A stretch of DNA of 56,949 nt from positions 1 to 56,949 of the forward strand of contig RFMM01000183.1 of the NCBI GenBank assembly GCA_009927665.1, read 5' to 3'. Both the position numbers and the translations under genes were made by a program. Source of the stretch: Actinomycetota bacterium. GTDB lineage: Bacteria; Actinomycetota; Acidimicrobiia; Acidimicrobiales; Ilumatobacteraceae. The notes beneath the pieces were generated by a model that did not search any database, was not told the origin of the DNA, and saw only the letters and a list, made by a program, of their open reading frames with translations. This document shows, one piece after another, positions 34,725-44,464 of this stretch (the stretch's first letter is position 1; the number at the start of each line of letters is the position of its first letter).

Positions 34725-35888
34725 TCAGCGTGCTGCCGACTCGATCAATGCCCCAAGCGCACTCGACCGATTGAGCGCCCCCAGGGCGTAGGCCTTCGCT
34801 GCAACTCGCTCACGTAGCGCGGTGTCGTCGATGAGTTGCGCGAGTGCTCGCTTGAAGCCATCTGCAAGATCTGCCTCGTCGACCACGAGTGCGGCACCTG
34901 CTTGAGCGAGCCAGTCGGCATTACGTCGCTGATGATCATCGGCAGCCTGCGCCCATGGCACGACTACTGCAGGTGCGCCAACGGTGACGAGTTCAGCGAG
35001 AGTGCTCGCTCCGGCTCGCGAAACCGCCACATCGGCAATGCGCCAAATGTCGTGCATTCGTTCATGACGCGCCACCCGCACGTACTGCACTTGCGCATTC
35101 GCAGGCAGCGCGAACTTCGTCTGCATGAATCGTTCGCCAGCCAAGTGCACCACTGCCAGATCGCCACGCGACGCGTGCTGCAGCACAAAGTTCTCCACTG
35201 CGTCATTCACGATGTGCGAGCCCAGCGAGCCGCCCATCGCCACGACGATGAGCCGTGCAGGGTCGACACCAAATTCGCGGGCCACTCGCGCTCGCTCACT
35301 TGCCGCGTCGTCACCGTGGCGTGACACACCGCGAATCGCAGCGCGCACGGGCGCGCCGGTGTGACTGGCACCAGGCAGCGTTGAGCCGGAGAATGCCGTG
35401 GCGACTGCGGCTGCCTTCTTAGCCTGCATTCTCGTCGCCAGACCAGGGTGTTGGTCGTAGCTCACGACGACGACAGGGATTCCGAGCGCGCGTGCCGCAC
35501 GAACGGCCGGTTCACTCGCGAATCCACCAACGCTTACGACGACACGTGGTCGCCACTGACGAAACTGTCGTGTCACGCGGGCGGTGGCAATGACGAGCTT
35601 CGGCACGGCGATGATCGAGCGCGCTAGCGCTCGTGGCGTCAGACTGCGCTGAAATCCGTCGACCGACAACAGCAGACGCGGGTGGTCGGTGGCACCCAAG
35701 AGTTGCTCATCGATCGGCCGACGAGAGGCGACGAAGGCGATCGAGCGGGTCGATCGACCACGCTCACCGAGGTGCTCGGCCAGAGCCAAGGCAGGAATCA
35801 CGTGGCCGGCGGTGCCGCCGCCCGCAATGACGGCAAACACTCGCGGCGACGAAGGCGTGTTCGGCGTCGTCACAACAACGCTCCGCAC
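34725..35888 (-). CDS. murG: UDP-GlcNAc:lipid I N-acetylglucosaminyltransferase MurG
   Basis: MurG converts lipid I to lipid II at the inner membrane face. The 387-residue GT28 protein has the N-terminal GGGTAGHVIPALALAE loop, VVSVGGFASEPAV, the second glycine loop VVAMGGSLGSHIVND, and the UDP-GlcNAc site VAVSRAGASTLAELV with PWAQAADDHQRRNA. The N-terminal 15 residues are unconserved, so a slightly later start is possible. It lies 15 bp downstream of ftsW. Confidence 0.96.
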   Translation of the reverse strand: MRSVVVTTPNTPSSPRVFAVIAGGGTAGHVIPALALAEHLGERGRSTRSIAFVASRRPIDEQLLGATDHPRLLLSVDGFQRSLTPRALARSIIAVPKLVIATARVTRQFRQWRPRVVVSVGGFASEPAVRAARALGIPVVVVSYDQHPGLATRMQAKKAAAVATAFSGSTLPGASHTGAPVRAAIRGVSRHGDDAASERARVAREFGVDPARLIVVAMGGSLGSHIVNDAVENFVLQHASRGDLAVVHLAGERFMQTKFALPANAQVQYVRVARHERMHDIWRIADVAVSRAGASTLAELVTVGAPAVVVPWAQAADDHQRRNADWLAQAGAALVVDEADLADGFKRALAQLIDDTALRERVAAKAYALGALNRSSALGALIESAAR

Positions 35889-35903
35889 GCTACCGCACTC
35901 GAG

Positions 35904-37106
35904 CTATGCAATCTTGCGCGCGATGTTGAGCAACAGCCCCGAAGATCCGAGGGTGATCATCAGCGAACTTCCGCCATACGAAATCAGCGGCAACGTGAGA
36001 CCCGTCACGGGCAAGACGCCGATTACTCCACCGATGTTGATGATGGCCTGCACACCGAACCACATCGTGATGCCGGCAGCAAGAAGCGCTCCCGAATAGT
36101 CGGGCGCACGCATCGCCACCAAGAATCCGAGTGCCGTGAGCGTCGCGAAGCCACCGATCACGAGCACTGAACCAATGAGGCCGAACTCTTCGGCAATCAC
36201 CGTGAAGATGAAGTCGCTGTGCGCGAGTGGCACATAGCCCCACTTGCTGGTGCCAGCGCCTGGGCCGACGCCAGCCAACCCGCCGTTGGCGATGCTGAGC
36301 ATCGACTGCCACACCTGATATGACGTGTGTGCGCGATTGCCCTCGATGTCGAGAAACGCTGTCCAGCGAGCCATACGTGAAGCAGAAGTAAGCAAGAACA
36401 TGAAGGCGCCGACGAAAGCGACAGCACCCGACAGGGCGATCCACCGCACCGGAACGCCCGCCATGTACAACACGGTGAGGGCAATTGCCGACAAGATCAC
36501 TGCCGCACCGAAGTCGCTCTGCGAGAGCGCGAGCACGACGGCGAAACCCCAGGCAATGAGCGCCGGATACAAGGTTCGTCTCGGGTTCGTCAATTCAGAC
36601 TGACGACGGCCAAGCAGGTTGGTGAGATAGATGATGAGTGCAAACTTGAGCAACTCTGAGGGCTGAAAGCGCACGGGTCCGAGTTCGACCCAGGCTCGGG
36701 CACCGTTGATGGTGATTCCAATCGGAAACCGTGGCAACACGTTGAGCACGATGGCGAAAGCCAACAGTGGCCGATTGAGTAGTCGCCACGCGTGATATGG
36801 CATGCGATAGGTGCCAATGGCAACGCAGATACCGACACCTGCCCACATCAGCTGCTTCAAGAACATGGTGAACGCCGAACCACCGTTGTTCACCGACACG
36901 ATCGACGATGCCGACAACACCATCACGAGACCGACGGCGACCAAGACGCCGACGATGAGGAAGATCGCATAGAACACGCGCGTCGGTGCGCGTTCGACGC
37001 TGCTGCGATCGGCACGGGCGCGGTGGCCAGCGAGTGCAGCACGCCGACGAGCACTAAGAGAAGGAACCGCGATGTCTCCGGTCGGGTCGATATTGACGGT
37101 GGTCAT
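35904..37106 (-). CDS. ftsW: SEDS peptidoglycan polymerase FtsW
   Basis: FtsW polymerises lipid II glycan chains at the septum together with the FtsI transpeptidase. The 400-residue protein has about ten transmembrane helices after a 45-residue cytoplasmic tail. SEDS signatures are clear: GARAWVELGPVRFQPSELLK, LSQSDFGAAVIL (with the key Asp), TSKWGYVPLAHSDFIFTVIA and LPLISYGGSSL near the end. The start MTTVNIDPTGD overlaps the murD stop (ATGA). Position in the dcw cluster favours FtsW over RodA. Confidence 0.95.
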   Translation of the reverse strand: MTTVNIDPTGDIAVPSLSARRRAALAGHRARADRSSVERAPTRVFYAIFLIVGVLVAVGLVMVLSASSIVSVNNGGSAFTMFLKQLMWAGVGICVAIGTYRMPYHAWRLLNRPLLAFAIVLNVLPRFPIGITINGARAWVELGPVRFQPSELLKFALIIYLTNLLGRRQSELTNPRRTLYPALIAWGFAVVLALSQSDFGAAVILSAIALTVLYMAGVPVRWIALSGAVAFVGAFMFLLTSASRMARWTAFLDIEGNRAHTSYQVWQSMLSIANGGLAGVGPGAGTSKWGYVPLAHSDFIFTVIAEEFGLIGSVLVIGGFATLTALGFLVAMRAPDYSGALLAAGITMWFGVQAIINIGGVIGVLPVTGLTLPLISYGGSSLMITLGSSGLLLNIARKIA

Positions 37107-38440
37107 TCGTTGCTTCCTTTCATCAATTGGCGCACACATCGAGCAAAATCGTCGCCGCGTTCGGCATAGTTGCTGTACCAGTCGTAACTCGTGCATCCAG
37201 GCGACAGCAGCACCACATCACCCGGTTCGGCGAGGCGGCGCGCGGCCGCAACGGCGTCTTCCATCGACTCGGCACGCACCACACGACACACGCCCTCGAA
37301 GGCTGCGGCGATGAGCTCGGCTGAATACCCTGTCGCCACGACGCCGCGCATGCGTTGTGGCTGGCTCGCCATCGACGACAAGTCGAGCCCTTTGTTCTTG
37401 CCGCCCGCAATCAACACGATGCGATCAAACGAGGTCAGTGCCGCTTGGGCTGCGTGCGGGCTCGTCGCCTTGCTGTCGTTGTAGTACGTGACTCCATCAA
37501 GTTCGCCAACGAGCTGAATGCGATGCGGAGCATGGCGATACCGCGTGAGCGCGGCTGCCACACCTTCGACGGTGCCGAGATTGGTCTCAAGAACGAGGGC
37601 ACTTGCGGCCAGCGCATTCGTCAGGTCATGGGGCAAACTGCGCGCGAGTGCTCCGACATCGACAATGCGACCAGTTGGTCCGACGAGAGCACCGGTCTCG
37701 ACGCGATAGTCACCACGAGTCAGACCAAAGGTGACGGTGCGGGCCGCGGTGCTGCGTGCCGACTGCTCGATCAACTCATCGCCGATCGGCGCGACTGCAA
37801 CGTCTGCGCTTCGCGCTGCTGCCCAGATTCGGGCCTTTGACGCTCGGTATGCGTTGATGTCTGCGTGCCAATCGAGGTGATCTGGTGCGAGATTCAACCA
37901 GGTCGCCGCTTCAGCGCGAAACTGCGTGGTGAAACGCAGACGAAAACTTGAGCACTCCACCGCAAAACAGTCATGTGCCTCGTCGAGCACCTCGACCCAC
38001 GGGGTCTCGGTATTGCCAACGGCGGCTGCCTTGCGTCCCGATGCGCTCAGCATTGCCGCCGCCATCAGCGTGGTTGTCGTCTTGCCATCGGTACCCGTGA
38101 TCGCGACGATCGGGCGCGGCGCGCCACTGCGCTGCTCGAAGCGATATGCCAACTCGATTTCTGAAACCACTTCGACACCAGCGCGTTGCGCAGACGAGAT
38201 GATCGGGTGCGACTCGGGAACTCCTGGTGCCGGCACGAGCATGGCAAAGTCGCCGATTCGTCGTGCACACATCATCGCTGCATCGGGGCCCTCGAACAAC
38301 TCGGCGCCGAGTGACTCGGCAAATGCTGCGTTCTCTGCCGACACTCGATCGTCGGCCAAGACCAGCGACTCGCCGCGACCCGCCAAGAATCGCGCGGTGC
38401 TCTTGCCAGCCACCGCCAGACCAAAGACGAGTGTGCTCAT
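37103..38440 (-). CDS. murD: UDP-N-acetylmuramoylalanine-D-glutamate ligase
   Basis: MurD adds D-Glu to UDP-MurNAc-L-Ala. The product has 445 residues: VFGLAVAGKSTARFLAGRG is the UDP-binding end, ITGTDGKTTTTLMAAAML the ATP loop, CFAVECSSFRLRF and LNLAPDHLDWH the central-domain motifs, and YNDSKATSPHAAQAAL with IAGGKNKGLDLS the C-terminal domain. The start ATG overlaps the mraY stop as ATGA, which fixes the start against longer in-frame options. The end overlaps ftsW the same way. Confidence 0.97.
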   Translation of the reverse strand: MSTLVFGLAVAGKSTARFLAGRGESLVLADDRVSAENAAFAESLGAELFEGPDAAMMCARRIGDFAMLVPAPGVPESHPIISSAQRAGVEVVSEIELAYRFEQRSGAPRPIVAITGTDGKTTTTLMAAAMLSASGRKAAAVGNTETPWVEVLDEAHDCFAVECSSFRLRFTTQFRAEAATWLNLAPDHLDWHADINAYRASKARIWAAARSADVAVAPIGDELIEQSARSTAARTVTFGLTRGDYRVETGALVGPTGRIVDVGALARSLPHDLTNALAASALVLETNLGTVEGVAAALTRYRHAPHRIQLVGELDGVTYYNDSKATSPHAAQAALTSFDRIVLIAGGKNKGLDLSSMASQPQRMRGVVATGYSAELIAAAFEGVCRVVRAESMEDAVAAARRLAEPGDVVLLSPGCTSYDWYSNYAERGDDFARCVRQLMKGSNE

Positions 38441-39504
38441 TTGACCGCGTCTCCGATGATGCGGATCTCGTTCGTGAAGTCGGCGATGAAGAGTGCAACG
38501 CCAGTGGCGACGCACAACGCCGCCAGCAACCAGAAGCGAATAATTACCGTCGTCTCTGGCCAGCCCTTCAGCTCGAAGTGGTGATGAATTGGCGACATGC
38601 GGAACAATCGCTTCTTGCGGCCACTGGCCTTGAACACACCCATCTGAATGGCGACCGAACCTGCCTCCATCACGTTGATGCCGCAGATGATCGGCAACAA
38701 GAAATGCGTGTTCGTGGCTACCGCGAGCAGCCCAAGCGCCGCACCAATGCCAAGCGCACCGACGTCACCCATCATGATTCGTGCGGGTGCTGCATTCCAC
38801 CAGAGGAAACCTCCACATGCTCCGGCCATCGCTGCAGAGAGCACACCCAAATCGAGCGGGTTGACAATTGCAGAGTAGATGTCGGCATTGCGAAACGCGA
38901 AGTACGCGATCAAGGTGAACGCACCGAACCCGAACATCGCAGAGCCAGCCGCTAGGCCGTCGAGACCGTCGGTGATGTTGACCGCATTGGTGGTTGCCCA
39001 CACCATGAGCGCGGTCCAGATGATCCACACCGGCGTGCTGACGTCCCAGCCGGGCACTGCGGCACGTGTGAAAGAAATCGTCTCGCTCACACTGGTTTGA
39101 GCGGCGAGCAACCACATCAGTAAGACGACGATGCCGAAGGTGATCCAGCCCTTCTTCTTCCAGAAGATGCCGCGATTGTGTTGACGACGCACCTTGAGGT
39201 AGTCGTCAAGAAAACCAATCGCTGCGAGAACGAAAATGGTGAGCCACATGATGAGCGCTTGATCAGAAAACGCAAGACCAGCGCGCGCGTGCGGTATCAC
39301 CCAACCGATGAATGCCGCGAGCAGAATACCGATGCCGCCCATCGTCGGAGTGCCCTGCTTGTGCATGTGGTGCTGCGGACCGCGATCTTCGGCGCCGAGA
39401 ATCGGTTGACCTTTGCCGAGACGCGCAAAGAACGCCATAAGGCCGCGCGTGAAGACGAGCGACAGAACGATGGCGATACCACCGGCCAGGAGAATCGAGA
39501 TCAC
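38437..39504 (-). CDS. mraY: Phospho-MurNAc-pentapeptide transferase (lipid I synthase)
   Basis: MraY transfers phospho-MurNAc-pentapeptide to undecaprenyl phosphate. The 355-residue protein has about ten transmembrane segments and the family blocks KQGTPTMGGIGILL, FLDDYLKVRRQHNRG (DD motif), NAVNITDGLDGLAAG, and PARIMMGDVGALGIG with the catalytic Asp; the usual Ser after GDxG is Ala here. LFRMSPIHHHFELKGW near the end is intact. It overlaps murE by 4 bp, leaving no room for murF, whose product supplies the D-Ala-D-Ala part of the MraY substrate. Confidence 0.97.
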   Translation of the reverse strand: MISILLAGGIAIVLSLVFTRGLMAFFARLGKGQPILGAEDRGPQHHMHKQGTPTMGGIGILLAAFIGWVIPHARAGLAFSDQALIMWLTIFVLAAIGFLDDYLKVRRQHNRGIFWKKKGWITFGIVVLLMWLLAAQTSVSETISFTRAAVPGWDVSTPVWIIWTALMVWATTNAVNITDGLDGLAAGSAMFGFGAFTLIAYFAFRNADIYSAIVNPLDLGVLSAAMAGACGGFLWWNAAPARIMMGDVGALGIGAALGLLAVATNTHFLLPIICGINVMEAGSVAIQMGVFKASGRKKRLFRMSPIHHHFELKGWPETTVIIRFWLLAALCVATGVALFIADFTNEIRIIGDAVK

Positions 39505-40931
39505 GACGCTGCCCCCAACACTTCGTGCGCCACTACCGCGTCGTCAAACGGCACCTCGCGACCAGCTACCGACTGCATTGACTCGTGACCACGACCCGCG
39601 ATGATGACCACGTCGCCGCGACGAGCGTCGGCAATGGCTCGACCGATGGCGCGACGACGGTCAACCTCGACGAGCACTCTGGCGCGTTCAGAGTCTGGGA
39701 TTCCTCCGACAATTGCGTCGATGATGGCCTGAGGTGACTCGTGCCGTGGGTTGTCGCTCGTGATGATGATCGAGTCGGCCGCCACGGCTGCCGCACCCAT
39801 CTCGGCACGCTTGCTCGGGTCGCGGTCGCCACCGCATCCGAACACGACGGTGACACGACCGCTGCCGGTGCCGAGCAGAGCCCGTGCCGACGACAAGACG
39901 TTGCGCAGCGCCTCGGGTGTATGCGCGTAGTCCACAATGACGGCGAAGTCGCCACCAGCGTTGACATTGTCGAAGCGTCCGGCGATTCGCCCAACGGCGG
40001 CCAATCCCGACACCACGTCAGTGACGCTGATGCCCAGACTGGCCGCCGCCGTGGCAGCAGCGAGAGCATTGAGAACATTGAAGTCGCCACCGATGCCATA
40101 GCGCACCTGGGCCCCACGCCAGGTGAACTGCGCCTGCGATGCATCGACGGTGACGGCGCTGGCATCGTCACGACCAAAGGTCACCACATCGACGTCTGTC
40201 GAGTCGGCAATCTTGCGACCGTATGCATCGTCTCGATTCAGCACAGCGAGCGTCGTGTAGGTCGACGAGAAGAGGCTTGCCTTGGCCGCAAAGTAGGCGT
40301 CGTGAGTGCGATGGAAGTCGAGATGATCATGACCGAGGTTGGTGAAGATCGCTGCCGCAAAGTGCATGCCAGCAACTCGCTGCAGTGCAAGTGCGTGTGA
40401 CGACACTTCCATCACCACGGCCGTCGTGCCTTTTGCGCGTTCGTGTGCCAGCGTGCGCTGCAACTCGGGCGCCTCTGGTGTGGTGCGAGTGCCCGTGAGC
40501 GTGCCGAACACGCTCGTGCGTTTGCCGCTCTGCGAGAGAATTGCGCCGAGCATCTGTGCCGTCGTGGTCTTGCCGTTGGTGCCCGTCACACCTACGACGG
40601 TGAGCGCGCGACTCGGGTGCTGGTGAAAGGCGGCCGAGACGTATCCCATCGAGCGCCGCACATCACGCACCACCACTTGCGTCACATGTGCGCCAGGCAC
40701 TTCGCGCTCAACCAACAGCGCGGTTGCCCCAGCTTGGGCTGCTTCTACGGCAAAGTCGTGACCGTCGCGTTGTTCGCCAGGCACGCAGCAAAAGAGCGAG
40801 CCGCGTTGCACCGTGCGACTGTCATGCGTTACGTCTGAAATGTCGACGTTGGTCGCACCCGACACTCGAAAATCACCGCGCGCAACTTCGCTCGCGTCGA
40901 CTCGTGCGAGCACTTCACCGAGCGAAGCCAT
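39501..40931 (-). CDS. murE: UDP-MurNAc-tripeptide ligase, meso-diaminopimelate-adding MurE
   Basis: The 476-residue Mur ligase has the ATP loop GVTGTNGKTTTAQML, VVMEVSSHALAL and the NLGHDHLDFHRT metal motif. The specificity block reads TSDNPRHESPQAI: the DNPR sequence identifies the meso-diaminopimelate-adding class and not the lysine class, so the wall should contain DAP. N-terminal HDSRTVQRGSLFCCVPG binds the UDP-sugar. The ATG at 40931 lies 4 bp after the ftsI stop. murF, which usually follows, is missing; mraY follows directly. Confidence 0.97.
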   Translation of the reverse strand: MASLGEVLARVDASEVARGDFRVSGATNVDISDVTHDSRTVQRGSLFCCVPGEQRDGHDFAVEAAQAGATALLVEREVPGAHVTQVVVRDVRRSMGYVSAAFHQHPSRALTVVGVTGTNGKTTTAQMLGAILSQSGKRTSVFGTLTGTRTTPEAPELQRTLAHERAKGTTAVVMEVSSHALALQRVAGMHFAAAIFTNLGHDHLDFHRTHDAYFAAKASLFSSTYTTLAVLNRDDAYGRKIADSTDVDVVTFGRDDASAVTVDASQAQFTWRGAQVRYGIGGDFNVLNALAAATAAASLGISVTDVVSGLAAVGRIAGRFDNVNAGGDFAVIVDYAHTPEALRNVLSSARALLGTGSGRVTVVFGCGGDRDPSKRAEMGAAAVAADSIIITSDNPRHESPQAIIDAIVGGIPDSERARVLVEVDRRRAIGRAIADARRGDVVIIAGRGHESMQSVAGREVPFDDAVVAHEVLGAAS

Positions 40932-40935
40932 ATCG

Positions 40936-42834
40936 CTAATGCCCTGGTCCGAGTTCTGCGGGTCGCGAACCGACGCAACCCGTATCGCCGGGTGATGGTC
41001 GCAGGTCGAGCTCGTTCACGATGACTTGACCGATACGCGCAAACACGGGTGCTGCAGCGGTGCCACCGAAACGATCGCGTGAACCCGGATCGGGTTCATC
41101 AACCGACACCAGCACCGTGTATTCGGGGTTTGACGCGGGCAGGAATCCGACGAATGAGGCGAAGTAGGCGCGCGAGCCGTCGTCTTTCAGGTAGGTGCCG
41201 TTGTCTTGGCGAATGTAGCCCGTGCCGGTCTTGCCCGCGACGGAGAGTCCGGGCATCTTGGCCAACTGCGCGGTGCCGTAACACACCACATCAGTCATCA
41301 GCGTGCGCATCGTCGCCGCCGTCGCACTCGACAACACTCGACGCGTCGGTGAAGCCGCCGTCGTCTCACGAGTGCCGTCGGCCTTCACCACTTCACTCAC
41401 CAGTTTCGGGCCGATGTAGACGCCGTCGTTGGCAACCACGTTGATGGCCGACACGAGTTGTATCGCCGTTGAGCCGTAGCCGTAACCATAGGCGAACGTG
41501 AACTTCTCGGTGCCCTGCCAATTGCGCGCCAGCTTCAAGAGACCTTTCGATTCACCCGGAAACTTGAGCGATGTTTTCTCGCCGAATCCGAATGCCGAGA
41601 GCCACTGACGGTTGCGTTCGGTGCTGAGCGTCTCAGAAATCTGCACCGTGCCAAGGTTCGATGAGTCGACCAGAATCTTGCGCACCGTCATTTGCTCGAG
41701 ACCGTGCGGGTATGCGTCTTTGATCTCTTGTTCCCATTGCGTGCCCTTGTTGAACACCTGCTTGCCCGGCACGAGGAACTTGGTCTCGGGCGTCACTTTG
41801 CCTTCTTCAATGGCTGCGGCGACACTGAACACCTTCGCCACCGAGCCAGGTTCATGGGCTTCGACGGCTGCGATGTTGCCTGAATTGCTCGTGTAGGTAC
41901 CGTCATCGTTGCGCCGCACGCTCGACATGGCATAGATCTCGCCGGTCTTCGTGTGCATCACGATTGCAACGCCGCTGCGAGCCATGAGCCGTTCGACTTG
42001 TTGCGTGAGGATTCCATCGACCTGAAACTGCAGGGTGCGATGAATCGTCGTGATGAGGTTGTCACCCGATTGGGCGTCTTTGTATTCGTTTTGCGCCGAC
42101 GCGATGCTCTGCCCGCGGCTGTTCACCTCGCGTTGCACGAATCCATTGACACCCGTCAACGCAGCGTCGTATTGCAACTCGAGCCCGCCGGTTCCGAGAC
42201 CATCGGGGTCGACACGGCCGACGATCGGTCGCAGACCCTCACTCGTGAGTGCTCGCCCATACTCGCGATATGAGCCGATGCCCGGCAGGTTGAGATCGGC
42301 CACTGCTTTCGCGATACTCGAATCGACCTGACGCACAACGTAGGCAAACGACGAGTTCTTGTTCTGCATGCGACGCACGAGGTTGAACTCTTCTTCGGGC
42401 GTCAGCTGCAATACCGTCGCGAGCGCTCGCCCCGTGGTGACTGGGTCAGTGACCTCGCGCGGATCAGCGAAAATGGTGCGAGCCGGAATCGCGATTGCCA
42501 ACTCGTTGCCATCGCGGTCGAGGATGCTGCCGCGCTCAGCCGGAATCACTTGCTCTCGTGTGCGCTGTGCCTGGCTGTAGGCCTGATACACCGGCGCACG
42601 CCAGGTTTGCAGTGTCACCACACGGGCAAACACCACGAAGAGCGCCAGAAGCAGCACGCCGAACATCACCGAGATGCGCTTGCGCATGTCGCCAGCGTGG
42701 ATGTTGGTGGTCATCTTGTTCACGCCGTAGCGCGACAAACCCGTGAAGATCTCACCGAGGCCGCTGCCAAGGCTGCGCGGCGGCTCTTCTCGACGTGCTC
42801 GTCGCGGTCGGCGCAGTGGCGCGGTGTCGCTCAT
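40936..42834 (-). CDS. ftsI: Septal transpeptidase FtsI (class B PBP)
   Basis: FtsI cross-links septal peptidoglycan and works with FtsW. The 632-residue protein has a basic cytoplasmic tail of about 50 residues, one transmembrane helix (near 55-75), a pedestal domain (VIPAERGSILDRDGNELA) and a transpeptidase domain with EPGSVAKVFSV (SxxK with catalytic Ser), DSSNLGTVQI (SxN) and VAGKTGTGYI (KTG). The SxxK tetrad is SVAK where STMK/STFK is common. PASTA domains are absent. Its start overlaps the ftsL-like gene by 4 bp. Confidence 0.95.
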   Translation of the reverse strand: MSDTAPLRRPRRARREEPPRSLGSGLGEIFTGLSRYGVNKMTTNIHAGDMRKRISVMFGVLLLALFVVFARVVTLQTWRAPVYQAYSQAQRTREQVIPAERGSILDRDGNELAIAIPARTIFADPREVTDPVTTGRALATVLQLTPEEEFNLVRRMQNKNSSFAYVVRQVDSSIAKAVADLNLPGIGSYREYGRALTSEGLRPIVGRVDPDGLGTGGLELQYDAALTGVNGFVQREVNSRGQSIASAQNEYKDAQSGDNLITTIHRTLQFQVDGILTQQVERLMARSGVAIVMHTKTGEIYAMSSVRRNDDGTYTSNSGNIAAVEAHEPGSVAKVFSVAAAIEEGKVTPETKFLVPGKQVFNKGTQWEQEIKDAYPHGLEQMTVRKILVDSSNLGTVQISETLSTERNRQWLSAFGFGEKTSLKFPGESKGLLKLARNWQGTEKFTFAYGYGYGSTAIQLVSAINVVANDGVYIGPKLVSEVVKADGTRETTAASPTRRVLSSATAATMRTLMTDVVCYGTAQLAKMPGLSVAGKTGTGYIRQDNGTYLKDDGSRAYFASFVGFLPASNPEYTVLVSVDEPDPGSRDRFGGTAAAPVFARIGQVIVNELDLRPSPGDTGCVGSRPAELGPGH

Positions 42835-43472
42835 GGCATCATCGCTTCATTGCCGATGGGGATGATCTTGCGGCCCGTCGGTTGCGGTGCTGCCGCGGGT
42901 TGCTGTGCTGCTGCGGACGGTGTCGCAGGCTGTGCCGCAGACGGTGTCGACACCTCTTGCACCCTCAGCGCCCGCTCAGCAGCGACGCCCGCCGGCGGGT
43001 CGGCAAACATCGGGTCCATATCGGCCGTGCTGATCAGCACGGCGGCAATCACTTCTGCAGGCACCTCAACGAATTTTGCGGTGAGCCCCTGATACATGCC
43101 GAGCATCATCGCTTCTTCCCGAAGACGTGCGGGTGCGAGCAACTCTGCACGTTGTTGGCGCAAGTTGTCGTAGTGCGTCTCGGCCATTCGCAAATCACCC
43201 GACACCCGATCAAGTCGCAATTGCTGTTCGGCAATGGTCGCCTGAAACACGATCACCAAGATGATGAAGATGCTGAGACCGACCACGAACATGCTGAGCT
43301 TCGACAAGGTGCTGCGATGCGAGGTCGCGGTCGACTCGGGGCGCGGAACGATGCGCAGATTCGGTCGGGTCGTAGCGCGAGAGGCGGGCGAACTCGGCAG
43401 TATCTCAGGCACTGCGTCGCCGTGTTGCAACTGACGACGAGCGCGCGCACGAGCGGTGGCTGCCGAAGTCAT
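42831..43472 (-). CDS. ftsL: FtsL/DivIC-like septum protein
   Basis: This 213-residue protein occupies the ftsL position. It has a cytoplasmic N-terminus of about 60 residues, one transmembrane helix (about 65-85, containing MFVVGLSIFIILVIVF), then a short coiled coil, QQLRLDRVSGDLRMAETHYD and LRQQRAELL, ending in the ALREEA-type segment. The last 60 residues are Ala/Pro/Gln-rich and may reach into the wall. FtsL has little sequence conservation; the call rests on topology and place between rsmH and ftsI. It overlaps both neighbours by 4 bp. Confidence 0.82.
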   Translation of the reverse strand: MTSAATARARARRQLQHGDAVPEILPSSPASRATTRPNLRIVPRPESTATSHRSTLSKLSMFVVGLSIFIILVIVFQATIAEQQLRLDRVSGDLRMAETHYDNLRQQRAELLAPARLREEAMMLGMYQGLTAKFVEVPAEVIAAVLISTADMDPMFADPPAGVAAERALRVQEVSTPSAAQPATPSAAAQQPAAAPQPTGRKIIPIGNEAMMP

Positions 43473-44440
43473 GCAGAGACCTCGCATCGCTGCATCACTC
43501 GCAATTTGGCCGATGCCGCGCGCGGGTTGCGGCGCACTTCATCGCTTGTCGGAGTTTTCGCCACCCGCACCTTGCGCCACGCACGGGGGGCCGTGCGCGA
43601 CGGGTGGGCATATGGGGTGGCGATGTTGGGTTGACTGTGATCGGTTTCGGCATCACGCATCACCTGCTTGACGATGCGGTCTTCACCGCTGTGATACGAC
43701 AGCACGGCGATTCGGCCACCCGGCGTAACCATCGACATCACGTCGCGCAGTGCGCCGGGCAAGATGTCGAGTTCGCTATTTACCTCGATTCGCAACGCCT
43801 GAAACGTGCGCTTGGCGGGGTGACCACCCGTGCGTCGAGTGGCTGCAGGAATCGCCGACACCACGATTTCCGCCAACTGTGTCGTGGTGTCGATCGGTCG
43901 CGCGGCGACGATTGCGGTTGCGATGCGCTTCGCAAACCGCTCGTCGGCATTGCGCTGTAAGAGATCTGCGAGTGCGTCAACGCTGTATTCGTTCACGATG
44001 TTCCACGCGCTGAGAGCCGCGCTGCGATTCATGCGCATATCGAGGCGCGCCTCGTGGCGATACGAGAAACCTCGTTCGGCGACATCGAGTTGGGGCGACG
44101 AAACGCCGAGGTCGAACAAGGCTCCCGACAAGTGCTCGACACCAACAGCTCGCAGCGTGCGGGCGGCATCATCAAAGCGACCACGAAAGGCATCGAAGCG
44201 CGCGGCGTCGGCACCGAGCGTTGTCTTTACGTGCTGCGCATTGGTGATTGCCATATCGTCTTGGTCGATTCCGACAACTCGCAGACCTGAATGACGCCGG
44301 AGTATCGCCGTGGCATGACCCGCGAGACCGAGTGTCGCGTCGAGCAACACCCCGTCGGGAATCTCTGCAAACAGTTCGACAATCTCGGCGAGCATCACCG
44401 GTTCGTGTGTCTCGCTCACCAGCAGCCCCCCGGCCAACAT
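43469..44440 (-). CDS. rsmH: 16S rRNA (cytosine(1402)-N(4))-methyltransferase RsmH (MraW)
   Basis: RsmH methylates N4 of C1402 in 16S rRNA using SAM. The protein has 323 residues from the ATG at 44440: HEPVMLAEIVELF, LLDATLGLAGHATAIL (SAM loop), VVGIDQDDMAI, FDLGVSSPQLD, then RTFQALRIEVNSELDIL and VLSYHSGEDRIVK. GGAGG sits only 3 nt before the ATG, so a GTG at 44419 that begins VSETHEPVML and follows a G-rich stretch is an alternative start. The frame is also open for 82 codons upstream, but that sequence is unlike the family and lies in the leader. Confidence 0.95.
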   Translation of the reverse strand: MLAGGLLVSETHEPVMLAEIVELFAEIPDGVLLDATLGLAGHATAILRRHSGLRVVGIDQDDMAITNAQHVKTTLGADAARFDAFRGRFDDAARTLRAVGVEHLSGALFDLGVSSPQLDVAERGFSYRHEARLDMRMNRSAALSAWNIVNEYSVDALADLLQRNADERFAKRIATAIVAARPIDTTTQLAEIVVSAIPAATRRTGGHPAKRTFQALRIEVNSELDILPGALRDVMSMVTPGGRIAVLSYHSGEDRIVKQVMRDAETDHSQPNIATPYAHPSRTAPRAWRKVRVAKTPTSDEVRRNPRAASAKLRVMQRCEVSA

Positions 44441-44445
44441 GTGCC

Positions 44446-44464
44446 TCCGGGATTTCTCCCCGGA
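44446..44464 (-). promoter_or_regulatory. Hairpin overlapping the rsmH ribosome-binding site
   Basis: In the transcript TCCGGG pairs with CCCGGA around a seven-base loop, and the 3' arm runs into the GGAGG just before the rsmH ATG. Folding would therefore hide part of the Shine-Dalgarno sequence. A conserved cis-acting 'mraW' RNA has been reported upstream of this gene in mycobacteria; whether this is related I cannot tell. Confidence 0.5.
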
